From Bos javanicus (Eukaryota > Chordata > Mammalia > Artiodactyla > Bovidae), in assembly GCF_032452875.1 (NCBI RefSeq), contig NC_083873.1:72599987-72663986 (forward strand): a DNA stretch of 64,000 nucleotides, read 5' to 3'. This document shows, piece by piece, positions 1 to 11,116 of this stretch. Both the position numbers and the translations under genes were made by a program. Within the stretch, counting starts at the first letter, position 1, and each line of letters opens with the position of its first letter. The notes beneath the pieces were generated by a model that worked only from the letters and a program-made list of their open reading frames with translations, did no database searches and had not been told where the DNA came from.

Positions 1-52
1 CAGTCCATGGGGTCGCAAAGAGTCGGATACGACTGAGCGACTTCACTTCGCT
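1..52 (+). repeat. BovA-type SINE fragment at window edge
   Basis: The first 50 bases match the 3' part of the ruminant BovA SINE unit (the tract reading 'ggggtcgcaaagagtcgg' followed by 'cgactgagcgacttcact'). The element is cut by the window start, so its full length cannot be judged. Confidence 0.85.
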
Positions 53-880
53 TCCTCCTCTAAACCCCCAAAGCACTTGTTGCTACCTCTTTTATACTAT
101 TAGTGATAGTCCAACTTATCTTTATCTGGGTAGTCAGGGCCTTGAATGCCATACTAAGGAGTTTAAGAGAGTCATTACATTTCAGAGGATAGCTGTGAAT
201 TACAATACTTAGGCATTTCTGGGGCAAAAAGAAATTTTTTTTCTCTTTCTCCCTCCCTCCCTCTTTCTAGCCTATTACTGTGTGCCAAGTAGCAGGCTTG
301 GTTACTCCACTTTATAAACATGGACGCAGGTTACTCTCCAAAACTGGCTCAGGAAACAGCCTTGAAGTCCTCACCACCCTCGTTACCCTCTGTAATCTGA
401 GGGTAACTGCTACACTGAAATGGTGCTTTGAAGACTGAATGACTTGATACCTTCCACGTCTAGGGACTTGTCCCGTCTGTCCTCATTCTCACAATTTTGA
501 ATCCACTTCGTTCCTGAAATACTTTGTTTTCACAACTTACTGCGTTTTTGTTATTGTTCTTTTTGTTTTTTGTTGTTTTCCTGGCTTATAGCTTAAAATT
601 TGGAAAGCTTTTTTTTTTTTAATGTAGACTCAAAACGAAGCTTAATTAGTTAAGGGTGGCTATGGGTGGAGATCAGAAGAGATTCTGAAAGGTATTTTTC
701 AAGCATTTTAGACTTGAAAGGGAGGTGACAAAGCCTGTAAGAGCGCTCCTTTTAAGAGTGCTAGTCTCTTGCGTGCATTCCAGGGCTGGGGGATAACTTT
801 TCTGTTGTTAGTTTATGAAGGAAATCAACAAAGGTAGCGGGGTTGGCTTCTTTTCTGACCTCAGAGCCCGAGTTCGAGAC
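53..880. other. REST upstream flank, no gene seen
   Basis: This is AT-rich sequence 5' of the REST CpG island. I see no convincing exon, RNA gene or named repeat. A pyrimidine tract lies at 237-270 and a T run at 609-620. Distal promoter elements of REST could lie here but none can be shown from the sequence alone. Confidence 0.5.
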
Positions 881-2560
881 ACTGGGGAAACTAGGTGCTG
901 CTACGTCTGGGCGCTCCCCCATCCAAAGACCGGGCCCCCAACAGACTCCTCCGCCCAGGGGCGGGGCGCGCTAGGCGACTACGAGCGAGGGCAGCGGAGG
1001 GGGCGTGTCCGGCGGGCGCGCGCGGGCGGTGAGGGGGCGTGTCCCGGGAGTGGCGGCGGCGGCGCGGGTCGGGTGCGCGGCGCAGCCTCCTGTGTTGGAA
1101 TGTGCGGCTCCCGAGAGCTCAGGGCGCAGAAGCAGAGTAAGCGCCGCCGAGGCCTGGGGTCCCAGAGCCCGCTGTGGGTGGCGGCGGCGGCGGCCCGGAC
1201 CGCAGGGCGAGAGCCAGCGGCCTGAACACTCTGCAGCCCCACTGGGTCTTCGCGGGCCTCGACGAGCCCAGCGTCCAACTTTTCCACCGTCACCCTCCCC
1301 TCCCCCGAAACTCCTGCAACAAAGAAAAGTAGTCCGTGAAGGAGCGGCGACGCGGGCCGTCGCCCCTCCTCGCCCAGAAAGGCCGGTAAGCGCGGCGCGA
1401 TCTGAGACACGGTTGGGTGGGGGCGGCGGGCCGGCCGGGCGGCCGTGGCCGCGAGAAGGGGAGGGCGCGGAAGGACGCGGAGCGAGGCGCTGTCCAGGGC
1501 TGATTTGCAGATACTGTGGCTCGGGCGGCGGCGACGACCGCCGCGTCGGGCGGGGGCGGGCGGCCGGGCGGGATCGGGTTACATCGTCGCCGCCGGGGGG
1601 CTGGGCCGGGGGCGTCGGTGGACAGCGGCGCGGCGCCAGGACCCCTTCCCCAGTCGAGGCCGGGCCGCCGCGTCCGAGCGGGCGCAGGAGCGGGGATGTC
1701 TTGTCCTGAGGCCGGGAGCGGAGCTGCTTGGGGCCCTAGTCCTGAAACTAACTTCCTCTCGTGCTCCTTCTGCTCCGAGTCCCGCCGCAGCCCCTCGCCT
1801 GCCGGCGGCCCTCGCGTCTTCCTCCCTCCCCGGCCTCTCCCTTTCGCCGGAAGGCGCCGTTGAGTGCGGCCGGGCGGGTTGAGTCAGCCCGGGACCCGGG
1901 CGGTTCCGCCAATGGGGCTGGACAGCGATTTCTGCGCTCGGGCGGCCAGGCCGCCGAGGCCCTGCGTGCGGGGTCGTCTGGCCGCCGGAGTCGGCGGGGC
2001 CGGGGCGCGAGTCCCGCGGGGCGCCGTGGGGGAGTGAGCCTCAGACTTCCGGGGCGCAGGGGGCCCCCTCTGGCCCTCGGGGCCCGGCGCCTCGGGAGGG
2101 CGCCCGCGGAGGCTCCCGGCCCCCTGCGGAGGGCGAGCCCTGGGCGGGCGAGGAGCGGGGACGACGACGACGCGGCAACTTTCCTCACTCTTCCCGGACT
2201 GGGGCGCGCGGGCCGGGAGGGGGCAGCCTGGACTGGGAAGACTCGGTCTGGCCCAACGGCGCCCCGAGTTTGCTCGTCTCGCCGTCTTCAGTGGTGGGGA
2301 GCCCAGGAGACGCTTCAGGACGACTTGGTGTGTCGATGGTGCAGTGAGCGGGCCGAGGCGAGGGGAAGCGAGGGCGCCGGAATTTGCGAAGAGCTGCTTT
2401 GTGTTTGGTACGTATTTTGAGAAAATGGCCGAATGCCTATTTCAGTCAGGAATGCCGCGGCCGAGGCCGGCGCTGGTGAAGGCAGCACGTAGGATCCGAG
2501 TGGCACGTTGGGCTTTCGGGCTGTGCGCGGACGGCCTTCCTGAGCAACGTGGAAATGCCT
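880..2560 (+). promoter_or_regulatory. REST: REST CpG island promoter
   Basis: About 1.7 kb of very GC- and CpG-rich sequence stands out sharply from AT-rich flanks and lies 5' of the REST coding exons. It has GC boxes, for example around 958-967, and no TATA box that I can recognise. REST is known to use several alternative non-coding first exons; possible donors here are at 1137 (gcaga/gtaagc), 1386 (ggccg/gtaagc) and 2409 (tttg/gtacgt). Long open frames on both strands in this island come from the lack of AT-rich stop codons and are not supported as genes. Confidence 0.85.
1090..1385 (+). other. REST: REST non-coding exon 1 (3' end supported, 5' end estimated)
   Basis: The donor GT is at 1386-1387 in ggccg/gtaagc. 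The last bases of the exon resemble what I remember of the end of the human REST 5' UTR, which joins directly to the short leader before the ATG in exon 2. The 5' end is a guess because transcription starts are not visible in sequence. A short upstream open frame begins at ATG 1100 and ends at 1225, so it would fit inside this exon if transcription starts upstream of it. Confidence 0.6.
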
Positions 2561-3972
2561 GTAGGAATGGTAGTTAGGGTTTGGGGAGAATTAGGAATTA
2601 CGAGTCACCTGGGCTGTTTCGTTAAGGCCTTGGACAGCCTTTGCTGTGTGATGGCATTTGATTCCGACTTTCGTTGGTACCTATGACTCAACGAGTTTGT
2701 GTTTATCCGCTTGGGTTAAACTGATTACTTTTGGTATTTTGGGTGTAAAATTTTTTGAGCCCTTGCCACTTTGCTTTTTTAAATTCGAAAGAGAACATCT
2801 AATTTGAGAATTAACACCTTTTAGGTTGGAAAGTAATGAGGTTAAGACACTTTATTGAAAAGCCCAACGTTTTTTCAAAGAGATTTTATTATGGCTCCTC
2901 TAGGCCGTTGAGTCAGATCAAACACAAGGCAAGAAAGTTGCTGATTTGAAGATGAGTTATTCAGTTAATGGGTATTTGAAAGCTCTTGTGTTTTCATTTA
3001 TGTATATTTAAATACACTAAACTTCCCTTTTCACAGGAAAAAAGATATTTAATTTTTGTTTACTTTTAAACAGATCATCAAGAAAAGAAACTTAAGTAAT
3101 ACTTTAATGGTATTATGTACTTTTTCAAAGTACATTGGACCCTTAAACAACAGGAATTTGAACTGCATGGGTTCACTTATATGGATTTTTTTCAAGAAAT
3201 ATATTGGAAAATTTCTCATAGATCTGCAACATTTTGCAGAAGTCTACAGATGATACACATAGCCTAGAAATATGGAAAATTTAGAAAAAGGTACATCATG
3301 AATGTATCAAGTATACATAGATAATGTATTTTATCATTGACTACTGTAAAATGTATACAAATCTAATAAAAGTTACCAAAAATTACAGACCACCATGGCA
3401 CCATTCCTGTCCAGAGAGATGTAAACAAATGTAAAGATCAATCATTCACCCATAACTGCATATTAACAGTGGTCCATACTGTGGCTCTGTAATCATTTCA
3501 TAGCTACCTCTTGTTGCTATTTTGGTGAGCCTCAAGTGTTTGGAGGTATCCACTTAAAACGTCTTGTAAGTCTAATCATATCTGGGTGAGCAGTTCTCTC
3601 CAGTAAATTGTGCTTGCAGAAAAAAAGCCACCTCTCCCATTTCCTGAGTGTTTTTCATTGTGTTTAGTGGGATACCAGAAACCTTGAATGACTCCATGGG
3701 ACCCATATAGAGTGCCACTGGTGATGCTGGAAATGCTCCCAAGCAGTAAAGTCATGGCATTGGAAGAAAAAGTTAAATTGCTTGATATTGACCATATCAA
3801 GTTCTGCAGTTTCCATTACCCACCACTTCAAGATCAGTGAATCTAGTGTAAGGGTTATTGCCAAAAAAAAAAAAAAAGGAAATTTGGAGACTGTCTCTGC
3901 ATTTTTGCCAGCAGACATGAAAGCCTTACACTTTTTGTAATATGCCTTCTGTCTGATATTAAAAATGCCTTT

Positions 3973-4112
3973 TTGGGAATTCCCTAGTTGTCCAATGGTT
4001 GGGACACCGTGCTTTCACTGCTTGAGGGTTCAGGTTTAATACCTGGTTGGGAAACTAAGATACCACAAGCCACCAAGCTGTGTGATGTAACCTTAAAAAA
4101 AAAAAAAAAAGA
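3973..4112 (+). mobile_element. CHR-type tRNA-derived SINE
   Basis: It starts with gggaattccctagttgtcca, has a B-box-like tract near 4030 (ggttcaggtttaatacctgg) and ends in an A run at 4094-4110. It lies inside the Tigger transposase relic. Confidence 0.8.
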
Positions 4113-4548
4113 ATTTTTCATGTGGGTATAGTTATGAAAGGCATACCTATAGAGTAAATTGATTCGAGAAAAAGTGAAGTTATTGTATGACAATTTAAAG
4201 CAAAAGGAAAATGAAGTTTCTAAATCTGGAGACTTTAATGCTGGCAGAGAATGGTTTGGTAATTTTAGAAAGAGTTTTGACTGAAAAAATGTCAAGATAG
4301 CAGAACCAGCTTTGGGTTCCCAGATGCTGTTAACAAAATTATTGAAGAGAAAGGCTGTCTGCCTAAACAGGTTTTTAATACAGAGTAATGTGCCCTAGTC
4401 TGGAAAAAGTTGGCAAAAAGCTCATTCATTACTAAAGAAAAGAAGTGAGCATTAATTTGGATTTAAGGCTGGTTGAAGACTAACTTGTTTTGTACAAATT
4501 GAGTTTTTGATCAGGACTGTTCTTATCTATAAAGCTGCCAAGCCCACT

Positions 4549-4698
4549 TTTTTTTTTAATGGAATTGTTTTTCTTTCATTCTTTGTCTTCCTTTCTTTTT
4601 TTGGCTTGCACGATCTCAGTTCCCCGACCTGGGACTGAACCTTGGCCACTGCAGTGAAAGCCCAGAACCCTAACCATTAAGCCACCAGGGAACTTCAT
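4549..4698 (-). mobile_element. CHR-type SINE, antisense, with target duplication
   Basis: A T run at the left, the reverse-complemented tRNA-like body (cagttccccgacctgggactg) and the end ccaccagggaactt identify an antisense CHR SINE. Near-identical 9-base flanks, aagcccact at 4540-4548 and aagctcact at 4699-4707, are the target site duplication. Confidence 0.8.
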
Positions 4699-4921
4699 AA
4701 GCTCACTATCCTTAAAGATAAACACCAGTTACTATTCTTTTGGTTGTATAATAAGAAGGCCAGGGCAATGAGAATACTTAACTAAATTGGTTCCATTGAT
4801 GCTTTATCCCTGATTATGAAGTACTTCGCAGTAAGGGGACTGCATTTTAAGATTCTTTGGTATTGGACAGTGACCCTGGCCACCTTAACCCCATGAGTTC
4901 AACATTGAAGGTGTCAAATGG

Positions 4922-5158
4922 TATTCATGCGTGTGTGCTAAGTTGCTTCAGTTGTGTCCCACTCTTTGCGACCCACTCTTTGCGACCCTATGGACTGCAG
5001 TCTGTCAGGCTCTTCTGTCCATGGGATTCTCCAGGTAGAATACTGGACTGGTTTGCCATTTCCTCCTCCAGGGGATCTTTCCGACCCAGGGATTGAACCA
5101 AGGTCTCTTACATCTACATTGGCAGGCAGGTTCTTTACCACTAGCACCACCTGGGAAG
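4922..5158 (-). mobile_element. Bov-tA SINE, antisense
   Basis: It has the reverse-complemented BovA body (tgggattctccaggtagaat) and the tRNA-Glu-like 5' part (ccactagcaccacctgggaa). The flanks gtcaaatgg and gtcaaagtgg look like a degraded target duplication. A short internal duplication of the tract around cccactctttgcgac lies at 4960-4987. Confidence 0.85.
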
Positions 5159-6230
5159 TCTGTCAAAGTGGTTCCCAAACACAGTGTCTTTTAATAAAGC
5201 CTATATTAAGGTATCTTAAGGACCTTGAAGTGTCATTACACATGGTACTCCATAGAAAGGATTGTCAGTGCTGTGGAAGACAACCCTGATAGAACATCGT
5301 GAAAGTCTAGAAGGACCATACTGTTGAAGATGTTATCATTGTGATAGCAAAAACTATGAAGGCCATCAAGCCTAATACAAATTTCTGCTAGAAGAGACTG
5401 TCCATGTCTTGTGCATGAATTCACAGGATTTACCACAGCCAATCAAGGAAGTCATGAAAGAGATAGTGGATACTGGAAAAAGGTGGATGAAAGGCTTCAT
5501 GATACATATTTTGGGAATATTCAAGAGTTAATAGATAGCATACCAGAGTAATTAATGGAAGTTAATTTGGAGGTGAGTCCTTTAGAACCAGTGCAAGACT
5601 ATAAGGAAAAAGACATGGAAGAAGCAGCGCCAGAAAACAAATTGACGTTAGACAGTCTGGCAGCAAGGTTCCTTTTGTTGAAAATTGCTTTTGACTTCTT
5701 TTACAGCTTGGCCCCTTGTATGATACAGACACTAAAACTAAAGCCCTTGGTAGAAGGATTAGTACCAAATTGAAACATTTTTAGAGAAGTAGAAAAGGAA
5801 AATTTGGACAGAAATTTAAGATATCTTTCTCTCAAGTTTCGCCTCTTTCCACTTCCTCCACCTCTTCTCTCTCTGCACCTCCTTCTGCCTTCTCTTACAC
5901 TTCCTCTGCCTCTTCTGACTGCCACTCCTGACTCAGCAACAGCAACCCTTCCTCCCCCAACCCCTCTACTCAACAGAAGACAGGAGGATGAAGACCTTGA
6001 TGATGATCCACTTCTCTGCTTAATAAATGTTAATCACACCGTTCAGTTAATAAACTTATCTGTCATGTATGTGTATAAGTGTCTTGTAAAAAATCTAGTA
6101 ATTGTACACCAAGAGCTGGAAGACATTGTGTCATCACCATTGTTACCTAAGAATTCATTGTGTGCAAGACTTGAGAAAGGTATTAGTTTTTCTATTGTTG
6201 TATAATTTTGCTTTTGAATAATTACATTAC

Positions 6231-6748
6231 CTGGAACTTCCTTGGTGGTCTAGTTGTTAAGAATTCATGTTCTGCTGTTGCTGCTAAGTCGCTTCAGTCG
6301 TGTCCGACTCTGTGCGACCCCATAGATGGCAACCCACCAGGCTCCCTCGTCCCTGGGATTCTCCAGGCAAGAACACGAGTGGGTTGCCATTTCCTTCTCC
6401 AGTGCATGAAAGTGAAAAGTGAAAGTGAAGTCGCTCAGTCGTGTCCGCCTCTTTGCGACCCCATGGACTGCAGCCCACCAGGCTCCTCAGTCCATGGGAT
6501 TTTCCAGGCAAGAGTACTGGAGTGGGGTGCCAGCGCAGGGGATATAAGTTCAGTCCCTGGTCTGGGAGGATCCTACCCACATGTTGAGCAGCAATTAAGC
6601 CTGTGGGCTGGAACTACTAAAGCCTGGGCTCTAGAGCCCCAGCACTGCAACAAGAGAAGCCACTGCAACTACAGAGCAGCCTCTGCTTGTCGAAACTAGA
6701 GAAAGCCAACACACTGCAACGAAGACTCAGTACAGCCGAAAATAAATT
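6231..6748 (+). mobile_element. CHR-type SINE interrupted by BovA2, tail hit by BovB
   Basis: The 5' part (ctggaacttccttggtggtc) is at 6231-6263. The body resumes at 6532 and ends in an aaaataaatt tail at 6739-6748. BovA2 is inserted in its head and BovB in its tail, so the tail continues at 9207-9221. The outer duplication TACATTAC flanks the whole nest at 6223-6230 and 9222-9229. Confidence 0.85.
6264..6531 (-). mobile_element. BovA2 SINE, antisense
   Basis: Two BovA monomers are seen in reverse complement: tctgtgcgaccccatagatg near 6310 and ctctttgcgaccccatggac near 6448, each followed by the ccaccaggctcc tract. It is inserted in the 5' part of a CHR SINE. The plus-strand reading frame across it (6208-6699) is SINE-derived. 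Confidence 0.9.
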
Positions 6749-9196
6749 TTCAGTCCAGTTCAGTCGCTCAGTCATGTCCAACTCTTTGTGACCCCATGGA
6801 CTGCAGCATGCCAGGCTTCCCTGTCCATCACCAACTCCCGGAGCTTACTCAAACCCATATCCATAGAATCGGTGATGCCATCCGACCGTCTCATCCTGTA
6901 TCGTCCCCTTCTCCTACTGCTTTCAATCCTTCCCAGCCTCAGGGTCTTTTCCAGTGAGTCAGTTCTTCACATCAGGTGGCCAAAGGATTGGAGTTTCAGC
7001 TTCAGTGTCAGTCTTTCCAATGAATATTCAGGACTGATTTCCTTTAGGATTGACTGGTTAGATCTCCTTGCAATCCAAGGGACTCTCAAGAGTCTTCTCC
7101 AACACCACAGTTCAAAAGCATCAATTCTTCGACACTTAGCTTTCTTTATAGTCCAGCTCTCACATCCATACATGATCACTGGAAAAACCATAGCCTTGAC
7201 TAGAGGGACCTTTGTTGGCAAAGTAATGTCTCTGCTTTTTAATACGCTATCTAGGTTGGTTATAGCTTTTCTTCCAAGGAGTAAGCGTCTTTTAATTTCA
7301 TGACTGCAGTCACCATCTGCAGTGATTTTGGAGCCCCCAAAAATAAAGTCTGTCATTGTTTCCCCATCTATTTGCCATGAAGTGATGGGGCCAGATGCCA
7401 TAATCTTAGTTTTCTGAATGTTGAGCTTTAAGCCAATTTTTTCACTCTCCTGTCTCACTTTCATCAAGAGGCTCTTCAGTTCTTCACTTTGTGCCATAAG
7501 GGTGGTGTCATCTGCATATCTGAGGTTATTGATATTTCTCCCGGCAATCTTGATTCCAGCTTGTGGTTCATCCAGCCTGGCATTTCTCATGATGTACTCT
7601 GCATGTAAGTTAAATAAGCAGGGTGACATTATACAGCCTTGATGTGTTCCTTTCCCTATTTGGAACCAGTCTGTTGTTCCATGTCCAGTTCCGACTGTTG
7701 CTTCCTGACCTGCATACAGATTTCTCAGGTGGTCTGGTATTCCCATCTCTTTCAGAATTTTCCACAATTTGTTGTGATCCACACAATCAAAGGCTTTGGC
7801 ATAGTCAATAAAGCAGAAGTAGATGTTTTTCTGGAACTTTGCTTTTTCGATGATCCAGCGGATGTTGGCAATTTGATCTCTGGTTCCTCTGCCTTTTCGA
7901 AATCCAGCTTGAACATCTGGAAGTTCACGGTTCATGTACTGTTGAAGCCTGGCTTGGAGACTTTTGAACATTACTTTGCTAGTGTGTGAGATGAGTGCAA
8001 TTGTGCAGTAGTTTGAGCATTCTTTGGTATTGCCTTTCTTTTGGATTGGAATGAAAACTGACCTTTTCCAGTCCTGTGGCCACTGCTGAGTTTTCTAAAT
8101 TTGCTGGCATATTGAGTGCAGCACTTCCAGAGCATCATCTTTTAGGATTTGAAATAGCTCAACTGGAATTCCATCACCACTAGCTTTGTTGGTAGTGATG
8201 CTTCCTAATAAGGCCTGCTTGACTTCGCACTCCAGGATTCATTCAAGGTGAGTGATCACATCATCGTTATTATCTGGGTCATGAAGATCTTTTTTGTATA
8301 GTTCTTCTGTGTATTCTTGCTACCTCTTAATATCTTCTGCTTCTGTTAGGTCCATACCATTTCTGTCCTTTATTGTGCCCATCTTTGCTTGAAATGTTCC
8401 CTTGGTATCTAATTTTCTTGAAGAGATCTCTAGATCCTCCCATTGTATTGTTTTCCTCTATTTCTTTGCACTGATCACTGAAGAAGGCTTTCTTATCTCT
8501 CCTTGCTGTCTTTGGAACTCTGCATTCAAATGGATATGTTTCCTTTTCTCCTTTGCCTTTGGCATCTTTTCTTTCCTCAGCTATTTGTAAGGCCTCCTCA
8601 GACAACCATTTTTGCCTTTTTGCATTTCCTTTTCTTAGGGATAGTCTTGATCACTGCTTCCTGTACAATGTTAGGAACCTCTGTCCATAGTTCTTCAGGC
8701 ACTCTGTGTATCAGATCTAATCCCTTGAGTCTATTTTTCACTTCCGCTGTATAATCATAAGGGATTTGATTTAGGTCATACCTGAATGGTCTAGTGGTTT
8801 TCCCTACTTTCTTCAATTTAAGTCTGAATTTGGCAATAAGGAGTTCATGATCTAAGCCATAGTCAGCTCCCAGTCTTGATTTTGCTGACTGTATAAAGCT
8901 TCTCCATCTTTGGTTGCAAAGAATATAATCAGTCTGATTTTGGTGTTGGCCATCTAATGATGTCCATGTGTAGACTCTTCTCTTGTGTTGTTGGAAGAGG
9001 GTGTTTGCTATGACCAGTGTGTTCTCTTGGCAAAACTCTGTTAGCCTTTGACCTGCTTCGTTTTATACACCAAGGCCAAATTTACCTGTTACTCCTGGTA
9101 TCTCTTGACTTGTAACTTTTGTATTCCAGTCCCCTATAATGAAAAGGACATCTTTTTTGTGTGTTAGTTCTAGAAGGTGTTGTAGGTCTTCATAGA
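6749..9196 (-). mobile_element. BovB (RTE) LINE, 5'-truncated, antisense to REST
   Basis: The 3' end is at 6749 and the element reads on the minus strand up to 9196, covering the 3' end, reverse transcriptase and part of the endonuclease region (about 2.45 kb of a 3.2 kb family). The target duplication AAAATAAATT is at 6739-6748 and 9197-9206. The longest open stretch (7971 to 6967, 334 codons) includes the polymerase motif FIDYAKAFDCVDHNKL and the catalytic YADD in RYADDTTLMA. Further upstream the frame is broken in several places, so the copy is not intact. Confidence 0.93.
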
Positions 9197-10212
9197 AAAA
9201 TAAATTAAAAAAAAAAAAAAGTACATTACTATATGCTTTTTGAGAAACAGCATATCAGCCCATCATACATATATGCAGTTAAAAAAAAAACTATTTCAAA
9301 TACTATGTTATGAAAATGCCTTACACTATATGCCATAAAAATTTTTATGACTCATTTATTTGCATATCGGCTTGGCGACTGTGAAGCAGTCCTATCGATC
9401 GCAGTAGATTTCAGTAAAGCAGTCATATCATTGCTTCAATGTTATCAGTGCTTTGTTATAACTGTAAATGAGTATGAATTTCTTTTTCACAATATCTTTT
9501 CTATTTTGATGACTAGTGTTAGTAATATGTATAATATCTGCAGTATTTTGTATCATACAGTATTGGTAAAAGTATTACAGGTGTAATTCATCTTGTATAC
9601 AGGGAATGTAAACTGACTGTATTTATAAATACAGTACTGGAAATGTAGTCCTTATGATTTTCTTAACTTTTTCATGTATCTATTATAAAAATGCATGTGA
9701 CATGCAAAATACATGTTTACTGACTTATCCTTAAGGCTTCTGGTTAACAGTAGATTATTGGTACTCTTGGTTTTTGTGGAGCCAAAAAGATGAGATTTTT
9801 AACCTCACTGGGGGTTGGTGCCTCTAACCCATTTGTACAAAGGTCAATTTAATTTTAATTAGCACTGAAAATGAAGGTTACTTACATTTTTCCACCAGAA
9901 ACAGTAAAAGTGCTTAAGGGAAGGCACACTGTTGGTAGATTTGGTTGATGGATGAGTTGTGTCAAACACTTGATAGAATTTCTTGTAGGGGTTACAGAAA
10001 ATTTTTTGATGACTGCAGTAAAGAGGGTTTAGACTTACAAAATGATTTTAAAGACTGACTTTCAGTAGTTAATGAAGCTGATTGAGTTTAAAGATGATGT
10101 GGGAAAAGTTTTAAGTTACAAAGAACTACAGTGATATTTTGTTTTAGACTGGTAAACGTTGTGCTTAAACTGGTGCTTTTGTGTGTTTTGTTTTGTTTTG
10201 TTTTGAATGCAG

Positions 10213-11116
10213 AGCACAGATATGGCCACCCAGGTAATGGGGCAGTCTTCCGGAGGAGGAGGGCTGTTCACCGGCAGTGGCACCATGGGCATGGCCTTGC
10301 CAAACGACATGTATGACTTGCCTGATCTCTCTCGAGCTGAACTGGCTGCGCCTCAGCTCATCATGTTGGCAAACGTGGCCTTAACTGGGGAAGTAAATGG
10401 CGGCTGCTGTGATTACCTGGTTGGCGAAGAAAGGCAGATGGCAGAATTGATGCCTGTTGGGGATAGCAACTTCTCAGATAGTGATGGAGAAGGACTTGAG
10501 GAGTCTCCTGAGGTGAAAGGCGAACCCAGTGGGCTGGAGAACATGGAACTGGAAAGTTTGGAACTCAATGTTGTGCAGCCACGGCCTGTGTTTGAGGTAG
10601 CAGCTGCCTCAGAAACGTACAGCTCAAATAAAGACGTTCCTCAGGAAACACCCGTAGCAGAGGACAAGTGCAAGAACTTGAAGACCAAACCCTTCCGCTG
10701 TAAACCATGCCAGTATGAAGCAGAATCTGAAGAGCAGTTTGTGCATCACATCCGAGTTCACAGCGCCAAGAAATTTTTTGTGGAGGAAAGTGCCGAGAAG
10801 CAAGCAAAAGCCAGGGAATCCGGCTCTTCTACTGGGGAAGAGGGCGATTTCTCCAAGGGCCCCATCCGCTGTGACCGCTGTGGCTACAATACCAATCGCT
10901 ATGATCACTATACTGCTCACCTGAAACATCACACCCGAGCCGGGGACAATGAGCGAGTCTACAAGTGTATCATATGCACGTACACCACAGTGAGTGAATA
11001 TCACTGGAGGAAACACCTGAGAAACCATTTTCCAAGGAAAGTTTACACATGTGGAAAATGCAACTATTTTTCAGACAGAAAAAACAATTATGTTCAGCAT
11101 GTTCGAACTCATACAG
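10213..11116 (+). CDS. REST: REST exon 2 (coding from 10222)
   Basis: The acceptor is gaatgcag/AGCACAG with exon start at 10213, and the donor is acatacag/gtaagag with GT at 11117. It encodes residues 1-298 and the first base of codon 299: the SIN3-binding N-terminal repressor region, an acidic stretch, and fingers 1-4. The ATG at 10207 straddles the acceptor and is not in the mRNA, so 10222 is the start. Confidence 0.96.

Larger units (their letters stand above)
3898..6030 (+). pseudogene. Decayed Tigger (pogo-type) transposase
   Basis: Scattered stretches in plus orientation resemble the Tigger2/TIGD-type transposase: a DNA-binding region around 3898-4300, a DDE-region continuation at 4310-4560 and 4700-4920, and a C-terminal part at 5160-6010 ending in an acidic tail. 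Many stop codons and frameshifts are present, and three SINEs interrupt the region, so it cannot encode an active enzyme. Pogo-type transposases cut and paste at TA sites. Confidence 0.7.
3133..9850 (+). mobile_element. Tigger2-like DNA transposon, interrupted by nested insertions
   Basis: The left end (cattggacccttaaacaaca, from 3133) and the right end (ttgtacaaaggtcaattt, to 9850) are imperfect inverted repeats of each other and resemble the Tigger2 terminal repeat. The left end is preceded by TA, the Tc1/mariner/pogo target dinucleotide; on the right the expected TA reads AA. Between them lie the decayed non-coding end, transposase-derived sequence in plus orientation and the other non-coding end. 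Five or more retrotransposons sit inside (3973-4112, 4549-4698, 4922-5158, and 6231-9221 as one nest), which account for about half the length. The family name is from memory. Confidence 0.8.
1386..10212 (+). other. REST: REST intron 1
   Basis: The intron runs from the donor at 1386 to the acceptor ending at 10212 (gaatgcag/AGCACAG). The first 1.2 kb is the rest of the CpG island. From 2560 to 3132 I see only AT-rich unique sequence. From 3133 to 9850 the intron is a Tigger-type DNA transposon filled with later SINE and LINE insertions. From 9851 to 10212 nothing is recognised except the GTTTT-rich tract before the acceptor. Confidence 0.75.

Noticed and set aside
1618..1930. RE1 half-site-like GGACAGCGGC and GGACAGCGAT in the REST CpG island
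   Set aside because: Only the right half matches and no left half lies at an accepted spacing; such 8-9 base matches are expected by chance in GC-rich DNA.
815..2577. Several overlapping open frames on both strands in the GC-rich island (for example 1005-1709 and 2188-1748)
   Set aside because: They arise because CpG-rich sequence has few stop codons; they overlap each other in different frames and show only low-complexity Arg/Ala/Gly/Pro content.
6208..6699. Plus-strand 163-codon frame, and similar frames at 11413-11829 and 46131-46370
   Set aside because: These read through antisense BovA2 SINEs (recurring SCPTLCDPMDCS-like strings) and are not genes.
10207..10221. ATG at 10207 in frame with REST
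   Set aside because: It spans the splice acceptor (gaATGcag), so it is not in the mRNA; the family start is at 10222.
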